Assembly (NCBI GenBank): GCA_903970435.1
Contig: CAJCIS010000257.1
Location: 1-60,816 of the forward strand
From: Acidobacteriota bacterium
GTDB lineage: Bacteria; Pseudomonadota; Alphaproteobacteria; Acetobacterales; Acetobacteraceae
DNA length: 60,816 nt
Direction: 5' to 3'
Part shown: one piece after another, positions 42,193 through 49,868 of the stretch
Layout of the letters: every line of letters starts with the position of its first letter
Position numbering within the stretch: position 1 is the stretch's first letter
Program-made: the position numbers and the translations under genes
The notes under the pieces: generated by a model
What the model was told of the DNA's origin: nothing
Database searches by the model: none
The model's input: the letters and a program-made list of their open reading frames with translations, nothing else

Positions 42193-43550
42193 GCAAGCCG
42201 CCCCCCCCGCGCCAGCCATCGTCTGGCGATTCCGATATAAGCCTGCGTCTCGGCCGCCGCGCAGCGCTCGTCATGCCGCTGGCGCTGGGCGGCTGCAGTT
42301 GGTTCGACTGGCTCACCGACGACGCCAAGCCGCCGATCCACGGCCATCGCGAGCCCGTACTGCAGCCATCGCGCGGCCTGGTGGTGGATGCCGTGGCCGA
42401 CGTGACCTTGCCGCCCGTCGTCTCCAATGCCGCCTGGGCTCAGCAGGGCGGCGACCCGGCCCATGTCGGCGGCAACCTGGCCGGCGGGCTCACCAAGGCG
42501 TGGTCGCGCAATATCGGCGCCGGCGGCGACTACCGCACCCGCATCACCTCGCAGCCGCTCATCGTCGGCGGACAGATTTTTACCTATGACGCCGATGGCG
42601 TGATCGCGGCGTGGGACCTCGGCGGCGGCCAGCGCGTCTGGACCCGGTCCACCAAACCGCCGAAAAACCGCAGCGGCAATCTTGGCGGCGGCATTTCGGA
42701 AGACGGTGGACGCATTTACGCCGCCACCGGCCGCGCCGAGGTGATGGCCTTGAACGCCAGCGACGGGACCATCCTCTGGCGCAAGCCGCTCGGCTCGCCG
42801 GCGCGCAGCGCGCCGACCGTGGTGGGCGGCAGCCTGTTCCTGTGCACGATCGACCAGCAGATGCTGGCGTTTTCGGCCGAGAACGGCACGCCGCTCTGGA
42901 CCTTCCAGGCCACCAAGGCGGATTCGGGCGTGCTGGCAACCGCCTCGCCGGCAGTGTCGAACGGCCTGGTGGTGGCGGGCTTCGAGTCGGGGGACCTGGC
43001 CGCGGTGGCCAGCGACACCGGCACCCTGGCCTGGAGCGACAATCTCGGCACCCTGAAGGGCACCGCGAGCCTGCTGGAATTTGCCACCGTCCGGGGCGCG
43101 CCAGTGATCGATGGCGGCCTGGTTTATGCCATCGGCCTGGGCGGCCTGATGGCGGCGCTGGATCTGCGCAGCGGCCGCCGGGTGTGGGAGCGCGACGTGC
43201 CGAGCGGCAACACCCCGTGGCTGGCCGGCGATACGCTGTTCATTATCGACACCGATCAGCGCGTCGCCGCAATGTCGAAGGTGGATGGCACCGTGCATTG
43301 GGTGGCGCACCTGCCGCAGTTCGAGAATGTGAAACGAACCAAGGGGCTCATTTCGTGGACCGGCCCCGCGTTGATTGCCGGCAAGCTGATTGCGGCCAGC
43401 ACCAACCAACATCTTTCGGTGCTCGATCCGCTGGATGGTAGAATTGTATCCGATCTCGATCTGAGCTCCAGCGTGTCGCTGTCCCCCGTGGCGGCCGAGG
43501 GAACCGTGCTGATCTTGTGCGACGACGCGACGCTGACGGCCTACAAATGA
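42189..43550 (+). CDS. bamB: Outer membrane protein assembly factor BamB
   Basis: BamB, 453 residues, is a lipoprotein of the BAM complex with an eight-bladed propeller. The signal peptide is RRAALVMPLALGGC with lipobox LGGC. Repeated PQQ-type blade motifs include VIAAWDLGGGQRVWTR, MALNASDGTILWRKPL, LLAFSAENGTPLWTF-like AFSAENGTPLWTFQATK and ALDLRSGRRVWERD. The unusual early stretch PPPPRQPSSGDSDISLR may precede the true signal start, but the GTG at 42189 overlaps the upstream stop and is the natural coupled start. It lies in the yfgM-bamB-der operon. Confidence 0.93.
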   Translation: MSKPPPPRQPSSGDSDISLRLGRRAALVMPLALGGCSWFDWLTDDAKPPIHGHREPVLQPSRGLVVDAVADVTLPPVVSNAAWAQQGGDPAHVGGNLAGGLTKAWSRNIGAGGDYRTRITSQPLIVGGQIFTYDADGVIAAWDLGGGQRVWTRSTKPPKNRSGNLGGGISEDGGRIYAATGRAEVMALNASDGTILWRKPLGSPARSAPTVVGGSLFLCTIDQQMLAFSAENGTPLWTFQATKADSGVLATASPAVSNGLVVAGFESGDLAAVASDTGTLAWSDNLGTLKGTASLLEFATVRGAPVIDGGLVYAIGLGGLMAALDLRSGRRVWERDVPSGNTPWLAGDTLFIIDTDQRVAAMSKVDGTVHWVAHLPQFENVKRTKGLISWTGPALIAGKLIAASTNQHLSVLDPLDGRIVSDLDLSSSVSLSPVAAEGTVLILCDDATLTAYK

Positions 43551-43572
43551 AGGAAGGAAACAACGGCCTGGA

Positions 43573-43615
43573 GCAAGAGTTTTCCGGTTCTTTTGTGCAA
43601 AAAAGAACTGCTTCT
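43573..43615 (+). repeat. Hairpin repeat, diverged
   Basis: The degenerate copy has GCAAGAGTTTTCCGGTTC, then TTTTGTGC, AAAAAAGAAC and TGCTTC. It sits between bamB and der and replaces the spacer just before the der start. Confidence 0.8.
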
Positions 43616-43626
43616 CATGTATACGC

Positions 43627-44988
43627 GTGGTGACTCCCACCGTCGTCATCGCCGGCCGCCCCAACGTAGGCAAAAGCACGCTATTCAACCGTCTGGCCGG
43701 CCGCCGTTTCGCCCTCGTCGCGGATACTCCCGGGGTGACGCGCGACCGCAAGGACGCGGAGGCCATGTTACGCGGCCGCCTGGTGCGCCTGGTGGACACC
43801 GCGGGCCTGGAGGAAAGCGCCCCCGAAACATTGTTCGGCCGCATGCGCGCCAGCAGCGAGGCCGCCGTCGCGCAGGCCGATCTGGTGGTGTTCGTGGTGG
43901 ACGCGCGCTCCGGCATCATGCCGGCCGACGCGCATTTTGCGACCTGGTTGCGGCGCCAGAACGTGCCGGTGCTGGTGGTGGCAAACAAGGCCGAAGGCCG
44001 TGGCGGCGCCGCCGCGGCGATGGAAGCGTTTTCGCTGGGCCTGGGCGAACCGCTCGCGGTTTCCGCCGAGCACGGCGAGGGAATTGCCGACCTCATGGGC
44101 GAAATCGCCTACCGGTTGCCGCCGGAAGAGATGGATGACCTCGTTGCCGAGGACGATTCCGGCCCTCCACGCCCCTTGAAACTTGCCATCGTCGGCCGGC
44201 CGAACGCGGGCAAATCGACCCTGCTGAACCGGCTGCTGGGCGAGGCACGCATGATTACGGGCCCGGAACCTGGCCTGACCCGCGATGCGGTCTCCGCCAT
44301 ATTGCATGACGCCGATGGCGACGTGGAACTGGTGGACACCGCGGGATTGCGCAAGCGCGCGCGGATCGAGGCGCCGCTCGAAAAAATGTCGGTCAGCGCC
44401 AGCATCGAGGCGTTGAAAATGGCCGAAGTGGTGGCGCTGACGGTGGACGCGACCGAAGGGCTGCACGAGCAGGATTTGCAAATCGGCCGCCTCATCGAGC
44501 GCGAGGGTCGCGCCTGCGTGCTGGTGCTCAATAAATGGGATGCGGTGGAGGATCGGCAAAAAACCCGGCAGGCCATATCGGATCGGCTGGAAACATCGCT
44601 GACACAAATGCGCGGCATTCCCGTCGTTACTTTGTCCGCCATGACCGGCGCCGGCGTCGACAAATTCCTGCCGGCGGTACGCCGCGCGCATCTGATTTGG
44701 AACATGCGTGTTCCCACCGGCGAATTGAATCGCTGGTTCGAAAAGGCGCAGGAAAGACATTCGCCGCCCATGGTCGAAGGACGGCGTTTGAAACTGCGCT
44801 ACGTCACGCAGGCCAAGGCGCGTCCGCCGACCTTTTTGGTGTTCGGCACCCGCGCAGAACAGATGCCCGAGGAATATCAGCGCTACCTGGTGAACAGCCT
44901 GCGCGAAAAATTCGACATGCCCGGCACGCCGATCCGTATCCAGTTGCGCGGTACCAAGAACCCCTATGTCGACGAAGGGCGCCCGTGA
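43627..44988 (+). CDS. der: GTPase Der (EngA), ribosome biogenesis
   Basis: Der, 453 residues, is an essential double-GTPase that acts in 50S subunit maturation. The first G domain has G1 AGRPNVGKSTL, G2/G3 DTPGVTRDRK and DTAGLEES, and G4 VANKAEG. The second has G1 VGRPNAGKSTLLNRLL, G3 DTAGLRKRAR and G4 LNKWDAVED. A KH-like C-terminal domain follows (RRLKLRYVTQAKARPPTFLV, NPYVDEG). Start is GTG at 43627 (or 43630); the ribosome binding site is weak, perhaps because a repeat fills the spacer. The stop overlaps the hydrolase GTG. It lies in the conserved bamB-der order. Confidence 0.96.
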   Translation: MVTPTVVIAGRPNVGKSTLFNRLAGRRFALVADTPGVTRDRKDAEAMLRGRLVRLVDTAGLEESAPETLFGRMRASSEAAVAQADLVVFVVDARSGIMPADAHFATWLRRQNVPVLVVANKAEGRGGAAAAMEAFSLGLGEPLAVSAEHGEGIADLMGEIAYRLPPEEMDDLVAEDDSGPPRPLKLAIVGRPNAGKSTLLNRLLGEARMITGPEPGLTRDAVSAILHDADGDVELVDTAGLRKRARIEAPLEKMSVSASIEALKMAEVVALTVDATEGLHEQDLQIGRLIEREGRACVLVLNKWDAVEDRQKTRQAISDRLETSLTQMRGIPVVTLSAMTGAGVDKFLPAVRRAHLIWNMRVPTGELNRWFEKAQERHSPPMVEGRRLKLRYVTQAKARPPTFLVFGTRAEQMPEEYQRYLVNSLREKFDMPGTPIRIQLRGTKNPYVDEGRP

Positions 44989-45878
44989 CAGCGCCGCGGA
45001 CCATCCGCGCGAACAATATCGATTTCGCGTACGACGAGGCCGGCGCCGGCGACGATATTGCCTTGTGCCTGCACGGCTTTCCCGAAAGCCGCTTTTCCTG
45101 GCGCCATCAGTTGCCGGTCCTGGCGCAAGCCGGCTGGCACGCCGTGGCGCCCGACCTGCGCGGCTACGGTGACACGACACGGCCAACCGGGCGTGCGGCC
45201 TATGAACTGCGCCACCTGGTCGACGATGCAGCCGCGCTGTTCGATGCGTTCGGCGCCCGCCGCCGCCTTCTGGTGGCGCACGACTGGGGCGCGGTCATTG
45301 CGTGGCAATTCGCCATCGAGCGGGCACGTCCGCTGGACGGTCTCGTCATCATGAACGTGCCGCATCCTGCCGTCATGCGCGCCGTGCTGCGGCGAAGCCC
45401 GGCGCAATGGCGGCGCAGTTGGTACGTCTTCTTTTTCCAGTTGCCCGTCCTCCCCGAGGCCATGCTCGGCGCGCGCGGCGCACGCGGCATCGGCGAGGCC
45501 TTTGTCGGCATGGCCGTCGACAAATCCCGCTTCCCGAAAGACGTGCTGGACAATTACCGTTCGAATGCAAGCCGCCCGGGTGCGCTTACCGCAATGCTCA
45601 ACTATTACCGGGCGAACTTCTTAACCATTTGGCGCAACCAGCCAACACCCAACATCGAGGTGCCAACGCTGATGATCTGGGGCGAGCAGGATACCGCGCT
45701 CGGGCTGGAACTGACGGAGGGATACAGTAATTACGTCAGCGATTTTACCCTCCAGCGGCTGCCCGGGGTGTCGCACTGGGTGCAGCAGGAGGCGCCGGAG
45801 AGGGTTAATCGGGTTTTGCTGGACTGGTTAAGAAGGAAGTCGTTCTTTTTTAAAAAAGGACCATTTCTTGAAGAGTAA
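44985..45878 (+). CDS. Alpha/beta hydrolase, epoxide hydrolase-like
   Basis: A 297-residue hydrolase. The oxyanion loop CLHGFPESRFSWRHQ, the nucleophile elbow VAHDWGAVIAW (Asp nucleophile rather than Ser) and the C-terminal His in LPGVSHWVQQEAPER fit epoxide hydrolases and fluoroacetate-dehalogenase-like enzymes. The cap includes FFFQLPVLPEAMLGARGARG. The substrate is unknown. The GTG start overlaps the der stop. The last residues (KSFFFKKGPFLEE) are encoded by the hairpin repeat at 45831, so this protein also has a repeat-derived tail. Confidence 0.88.
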   Translation: MTAPRTIRANNIDFAYDEAGAGDDIALCLHGFPESRFSWRHQLPVLAQAGWHAVAPDLRGYGDTTRPTGRAAYELRHLVDDAAALFDAFGARRRLLVAHDWGAVIAWQFAIERARPLDGLVIMNVPHPAVMRAVLRRSPAQWRRSWYVFFFQLPVLPEAMLGARGARGIGEAFVGMAVDKSRFPKDVLDNYRSNASRPGALTAMLNYYRANFLTIWRNQPTPNIEVPTLMIWGEQDTALGLELTEGYSNYVSDFTLQRLPGVSHWVQQEAPERVNRVLLDWLRRKSFFFKKGPFLEE

Positions 45879-45920
45879 AAGTTTTTTGGTTCTTTTTTTC
45901 AAAAAAGAACTACTTCCTTT
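45831..45920. repeat. Paired inverted hairpin repeats
   Basis: The left copy (45831-45862, partly degenerate: GTTCTTTTTT then AAAAAAGGACC) is translated as the hydrolase C-terminus. The right copy (45876-45920) is intact, and its TAG at 45910-45912 (minus) is the xerC stop. It separates convergent genes. Confidence 0.88.
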
Positions 45921-46830
45921 CTCCCTTCGGATGCGAAGCCCGCCAAACCGCCAGCAGCTTTTCGCCGTCCACCGCGGTGTATCGCTGCGTCGTCGAAAGG
46001 CTCGCATGGCCGAGAAGATCCTGTATGGCGCGCAGATCGGCGCCACCCGCCAGCAAATGCGTGGCGAACGAATGGCGCAGCGCGTGCGGCGTCGCGTGCT
46101 CCGGCAGACCGGCCATGCGGCGATAATGGCGCAGCACGCGCTGAGCCACGCCGGCGTTGAGGCGATCGCCACGCAGGCCAACAAACAACGGCGCCGCGGG
46201 ATCGGACCGGGCCGGATGCAGTTCAAGCCACGCCGAAATCGCCTTCGCCACGGCCGGCAGCACCGGCACCAGCCGCTCCTTGGCGCCCTTGCCGATCACC
46301 CGCAACGGCTGCCCGGCCTTCGGCGCATTTGCCACATTCAATGACAGCGCCTCGGCAATGCGCAAGCCGCCCCCATACAGCAAGGTAAATAACGCGGTGT
46401 CGCGCGCCTGCATCGCGGCGTCGTCGGTCGCCTCCCCAATATCCTCGGCCACCGCCCGCGCCTGCGCCGGCGCAAGCGCCTTTGGCAACGGTGGCGCAAT
46501 TTTCGGCGTCGCCAGCAGGCGCGCCGCGGTCACATCGATGCCATGCCGCCTTGCGAGATAACGGAAAAAACTGCGCACCGCCGACAAATGCCTAGCGCGC
46601 GTGCGATTGCCACGGCCCTCGCCCGCCTCCGCCGCCAGCCACGCCCGCATGTCCGCCTCGCGCAGGGCCGCCAGATCGGCGGTCGTCGGCTGCGCCCCCA
46701 GATGGAAGGTGAGGAACGCTAAAAAGAAGCGCAGGTCGCGACCGTAAGCGTCCACCGTCAGCGGCGACGCGCGCCGCTCCTGCGCCAGATAGGCGAGGAA
46801 TAACTCAGCCGACTCGCTTGCGGTTGCCAT
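45910..46830 (-). CDS. xerC: Tyrosine recombinase XerC
   Basis: This 306-residue tyrosine recombinase resolves chromosome dimers at dif together with XerD. The core-binding N-terminus has FLAYLAQERRASPLTVDAYG. Catalytic residues in order: Arg in GGGLRIAEALSL, Lys in VIGKGAKERLVPV, His-x-x-Arg in TPHALRHSFATHLL, His in LGHASLSTT and the nucleophile Tyr in TQRYTAV. Length and motif spacing are typical of XerC/D. I favour C over D on sequence feel and position; the partner is not in view. The stop codon lies in the flank of a hairpin repeat. Confidence 0.9.
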   Translation of the reverse strand: MATASESAELFLAYLAQERRASPLTVDAYGRDLRFFLAFLTFHLGAQPTTADLAALREADMRAWLAAEAGEGRGNRTRARHLSAVRSFFRYLARRHGIDVTAARLLATPKIAPPLPKALAPAQARAVAEDIGEATDDAAMQARDTALFTLLYGGGLRIAEALSLNVANAPKAGQPLRVIGKGAKERLVPVLPAVAKAISAWLELHPARSDPAAPLFVGLRGDRLNAGVAQRVLRHYRRMAGLPEHATPHALRHSFATHLLAGGADLRAIQDLLGHASLSTTQRYTAVDGEKLLAVWRASHPKGERK

Positions 46831-46840
46831 TTCACCACAT

Positions 46841-46877
46841 AAGGAAGACTTCTTTTGAAAAAAGAAGCAAAAACTTA
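46841..46877 (-). repeat. Short hairpin repeat, C-G type
   Basis: AAGGAAGACTTCTTTTGAAA is followed by AAAGAAGCAAAAACTT, a shortened copy between the GNAT and xerC genes, just upstream of the xerC start. Confidence 0.85.
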
Positions 46878-46879
46878 TG

Positions 46880-47350
46880 CTATTTGGTGGCGATTTCCCA
46901 GCATATCATGTCGCCGTCTTCCGCATCGGTGCGGGTGCCGGTGCGCACGAATCCGTTTCGTTCTAGCACACGCTGCGACGCGATGTTGTGAATGGAGGTG
47001 TCCGCCCGCACCAGGGCCACGCGCGGGTCGCCGCGCGCCCACGTCAGAACATCGGCAATCGCCCTGCGCGCCGCGCCCCTACCCCGGCGCGCGGGCGCTA
47101 TCCCATACCCGATTACGATTTCGGCGTTTGCGATCGATACCTTCATGACCGAACAGAGACCAACGATCTCGTTCGCCTCAACAATCAGCCATGCCGCCGG
47201 CGCGAAGTGCGGCCGCACCGTAACAGCCAGCCCCTGAAGCATCCGCAATACCTCCGGTTTTTCCCAGTCAGCGTCAACAAGCTGCCATGGCGCCGGCGCC
47301 ACGCCACAAATCAATTGCGCGAATGCGGAATCGTCCGCCTCAATGAGCAT
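46880..47350 (-). CDS. GNAT family N-acetyltransferase
   Basis: A 156-residue acetyl-CoA-dependent acetyltransferase of the RimJ/RimL type. The acetyl-CoA loop is YGIAPARRGRGAARRAIADV, with the R-x-x-G-x-G/A signature. VALVRADTSIHNIASQRVLE is the typical substrate-binding helix of the ribosomal-protein or aminoglycoside group, ending RNGFVRTGTRTD. The substrate cannot be predicted. It is a single gene between hairpin repeats. Confidence 0.87.
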   Translation of the reverse strand: MLIEADDSAFAQLICGVAPAPWQLVDADWEKPEVLRMLQGLAVTVRPHFAPAAWLIVEANEIVGLCSVMKVSIANAEIVIGYGIAPARRGRGAARRAIADVLTWARGDPRVALVRADTSIHNIASQRVLERNGFVRTGTRTDAEDGDMICWEIATK

Positions 47351-47360
47351 GGCACGCTTC

Positions 47361-47410
47361 AGAAAAAAGTTTTTTGTTTCTTTTTTTCAAAAAAGAACTA
47401 CTTCCTTTCT
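47361..47410 (+). repeat. Hairpin repeat, mixed stem
   Basis: AAAAGTTTTTTG is followed by TTTCTTTTTTTC and AAAAAAGAAC; the outermost positions are T and C, so the outer pair is lost in this copy. It lies in the divergent gap between the GNAT and M28 genes. Confidence 0.88.
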
Positions 47411-47483
47411 GTCCCAGGCAGCCGGTTGAGCGAGCCGCGAACACATTGTAACCTGCGCACGCAATCGACGGAAAGCCCCAGCA

Positions 47484-49730
47484 ATGCGCATGCCCCATAC
47501 CGCCCTTGCGTGCGCCGCCCTCCTTCTCACACCGGCCGCCGCCCCGCCACCGCAGGACCAGGCCAGCATCGAGCGCCAATTCGATGCCGCCATCCACCCC
47601 GACGATTTGCGCGGCTGGATGAAAACCATGGCGGCCGAGCCCAACCAGGTCGGGTCGCCGCATGATCGTGCCAATGCGGATTTCGAACTGAACCTGTTCA
47701 AACAATGGGGCTGGGACGCCCATATCGAGCCATTCGAGGTGCTCTATCCCACCCCGATCGCCGAGGCGCTCGAACTCACCGCACCCGCGAAATTCACCGC
47801 CACGTTGCAGGAACCCGCGGTCGCCGGCGACGCCACCTCCGCGCGCACCGCCGGCGCCCTCCCCGCCTACGTGGCCTACCAGGGCGACGGCGACGTCACC
47901 GCGCCCCTTGTCTATGTCAATTACGGCATGCCGGACGACTACAAGACATTGTACCGGCTTGGTATCGACGTACGTGGAAAAATCGTCATCGCCCGCTACG
48001 GCCAGGGCTGGCGGGGCCTGAAACCGAAACTGGCGCAGGATCACGGCGCCATCGGCTGCATCATCTATTCCGACCCCGCAAATGACGGCTACGGCGTCGC
48101 CAAGCCCTACCCCGATGGCCCCGGCCGGCCGCCGCACGGCATTCAGCGTGGCTCCGTGGCCGATATGACAATCTACCCCGGCGATCCCCTGACCCCCGGC
48201 GTCGGCGCCACGCGCGATGCCAAACGTCTCACCCGCGCCGAGGCCACAACCATCCTGAAAATTCCCGTGCTGCCGATTTCCTATGCGGATGCGCAGCATT
48301 TCCTGGCACCGCTCGAAGGCCCGGTGGCGCCCGAGGCCTGGCGCGGCGCGCTGCCGATCACTTACCATATCGGCCCCGGACCAGCCACGGCGCACCTGAT
48401 GGTGAAATCCGAATGGGGCATGAAGACGATCTATGACGTTATCGCAAGTATCCGCGGTTCGGACTACCCCGACCAGTGGATCGTGCGCGGCAACCATCAC
48501 GACGGCTGGGTGTTCGGCGCCAGCGATCCGCTGTCCGGCCAGGTCGCCCTGATGGCCGAGGCGCAGGCGATCGGCGGCCTGCTCAAGCAAGGCATCCGGC
48601 CGAAACGAACCCTCGTCTATGCAAGCTGGGATGCCGAGGAGCCGATGCTGGTAGGCTCCACCGAATGGGCCGAAACCCACGCCGAGGACCTGAAAAAGCA
48701 CGCCCTCATCTACATCAATTCGGACGAAAACGAGCGCGGAACGCTCGCGGTCGGCGGCAGCCCCGATTTCCAGCACCTGGTAGCCGGTGTCGCCGCCGAC
48801 GTCATGGATCCCGAAACGAACGTTCCCGTCGGCACGCGCGAACGCGCCAGCCTGCGCGTCGAGGCACTCGAACCGGACGCCTCGCCGCGCATTGTCGCGG
48901 CGGCGGCCGCCGCCGCCGAGCCCGGCCGCGACGTGCCCCTGGCGCCGCTCGGCTCGGGCTCCGATTTCTCTACTTTTTTGCAACATCTCGGCCTGCCCGC
49001 GCTGGATGTGACCTACGAGGGCGAAGGCGAGCTCGGCGGCGTCTATCACTCCGCGTACGACACGTTCGAATTTCACAGCCGCTTCGTCGATCCCGGCTTT
49101 ATTTACGATTCGCTGCTCGCAAAAACCGTCGGCCGCCTCGTTCTTCGCAGTGCCAATCGCGCGCTGCCGCAACAACGTGCCAGCGACTTTGCCGATGCGG
49201 TCACAACCTATCTCGCGGAAGTCAAGAAACTCGCCGACACCGAGCGCCGCCAGGCCGAAACCCAGGCGAGCCTGCTGCACGATCATGCCTTCGCCCTCGC
49301 CGCCGATCCAACCAAGCCAGGCCGGCCGCCCAAGCCTCTCGACATGGTACCGTATTTCGAGTTCGCGCCATTGGACAACGCCATCGCGCGGCTCCGGCGC
49401 AGCGCCCACGCTTACGACGCCGCCCTGGCCAAGAATGGGCCCACCTTGCCCACCGATCGACTGGCACGGCTGCAAGCCAAGATGCTCACCATCGACCAGA
49501 CCCTGGCCCCGGAGGAAGGGCTGCCCGGCCGGCCCTGGTACAAAAACCTAGTGTTCGCGCCGGGGCGATTTACCGGTTACGGCGCCAAAACGCTTCCCGG
49601 CGTGCGCGAGGCGATCGAGGATCGCCGCTGGGGCGATGCGGATCGTTACGCGCGCCTGACGGCGGCGGCGCTTAATGCGTATAGCGACAGGCTTGAAGAG
49701 GCGCGGGCTACGTTGGAGGAGGATTATTAG
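47484..49730 (+). CDS. M28 family metallopeptidase, NAALADase/GCPII-like
   Basis: A 748-residue exported zinc peptidase related to glutamate carboxypeptidase II. The N-terminus is a signal peptide (ALACAALLLTPAAAPPP). A PA domain (about 110-230) precedes the M28B catalytic part. Zn ligands and catalytic residues are visible: His and Asp in VRGNHHDGWVFGASDPLSGQ (about 335-350), Glu-Glu in SWDAEEPMLVGSTEWAE (about 380-395), Asp in ALIYINSDENERG and His in GGVYHSAYDTFEFHSR (about 518-530). A C-terminal transferrin-receptor-like dimerisation domain completes it. It likely degrades acidic or small peptides in the periplasm. It is a single gene between hairpin repeats. Confidence 0.92.
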   Translation: MRMPHTALACAALLLTPAAAPPPQDQASIERQFDAAIHPDDLRGWMKTMAAEPNQVGSPHDRANADFELNLFKQWGWDAHIEPFEVLYPTPIAEALELTAPAKFTATLQEPAVAGDATSARTAGALPAYVAYQGDGDVTAPLVYVNYGMPDDYKTLYRLGIDVRGKIVIARYGQGWRGLKPKLAQDHGAIGCIIYSDPANDGYGVAKPYPDGPGRPPHGIQRGSVADMTIYPGDPLTPGVGATRDAKRLTRAEATTILKIPVLPISYADAQHFLAPLEGPVAPEAWRGALPITYHIGPGPATAHLMVKSEWGMKTIYDVIASIRGSDYPDQWIVRGNHHDGWVFGASDPLSGQVALMAEAQAIGGLLKQGIRPKRTLVYASWDAEEPMLVGSTEWAETHAEDLKKHALIYINSDENERGTLAVGGSPDFQHLVAGVAADVMDPETNVPVGTRERASLRVEALEPDASPRIVAAAAAAAEPGRDVPLAPLGSGSDFSTFLQHLGLPALDVTYEGEGELGGVYHSAYDTFEFHSRFVDPGFIYDSLLAKTVGRLVLRSANRALPQQRASDFADAVTTYLAEVKKLADTERRQAETQASLLHDHAFALAADPTKPGRPPKPLDMVPYFEFAPLDNAIARLRRSAHAYDAALAKNGPTLPTDRLARLQAKMLTIDQTLAPEEGLPGRPWYKNLVFAPGRFTGYGAKTLPGVREAIEDRRWGDADRYARLTAAALNAYSDRLEEARATLEEDY

Positions 49731-49737
49731 AGAAGGA

Positions 49738-49868
49738 CAAGGAAGTAGTTTTTTTGAAAAAAAGAACCAAAAAACCTTGACGAAACCACAATACTTCAGT
49801 ATCCTGGCCAAAACCTTAAAGTCAAAAGTTTTTTGTTTCTTTTTTTCAAAAAAGAAATACTTCTTCTC
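49738..49868. repeat. Paired inverted hairpin repeats
   Basis: Left copy 49738-49780 (AAGGAAGTAG, TTTTTTTG, AAAAAAGAACC) and right copy 49821-49868 (TTTCTTTTTT / AAAAAAGAAA, a T-A type) enclose about 40 bases. They lie between the convergent M28 and WcbI-TPR genes. Confidence 0.88.

Noticed and set aside
42024-44096. Open frame of 690 codons antisense to bamB and der
   Set aside because: It spans two well-supported genes on the other strand and resembles no family.
47340-49475. Open frame of 711 codons antisense to the M28 peptidase gene
   Set aside because: It is a shadow frame produced by GC-rich codon use; the opposite strand encodes an unmistakable metallopeptidase with all zinc ligands.
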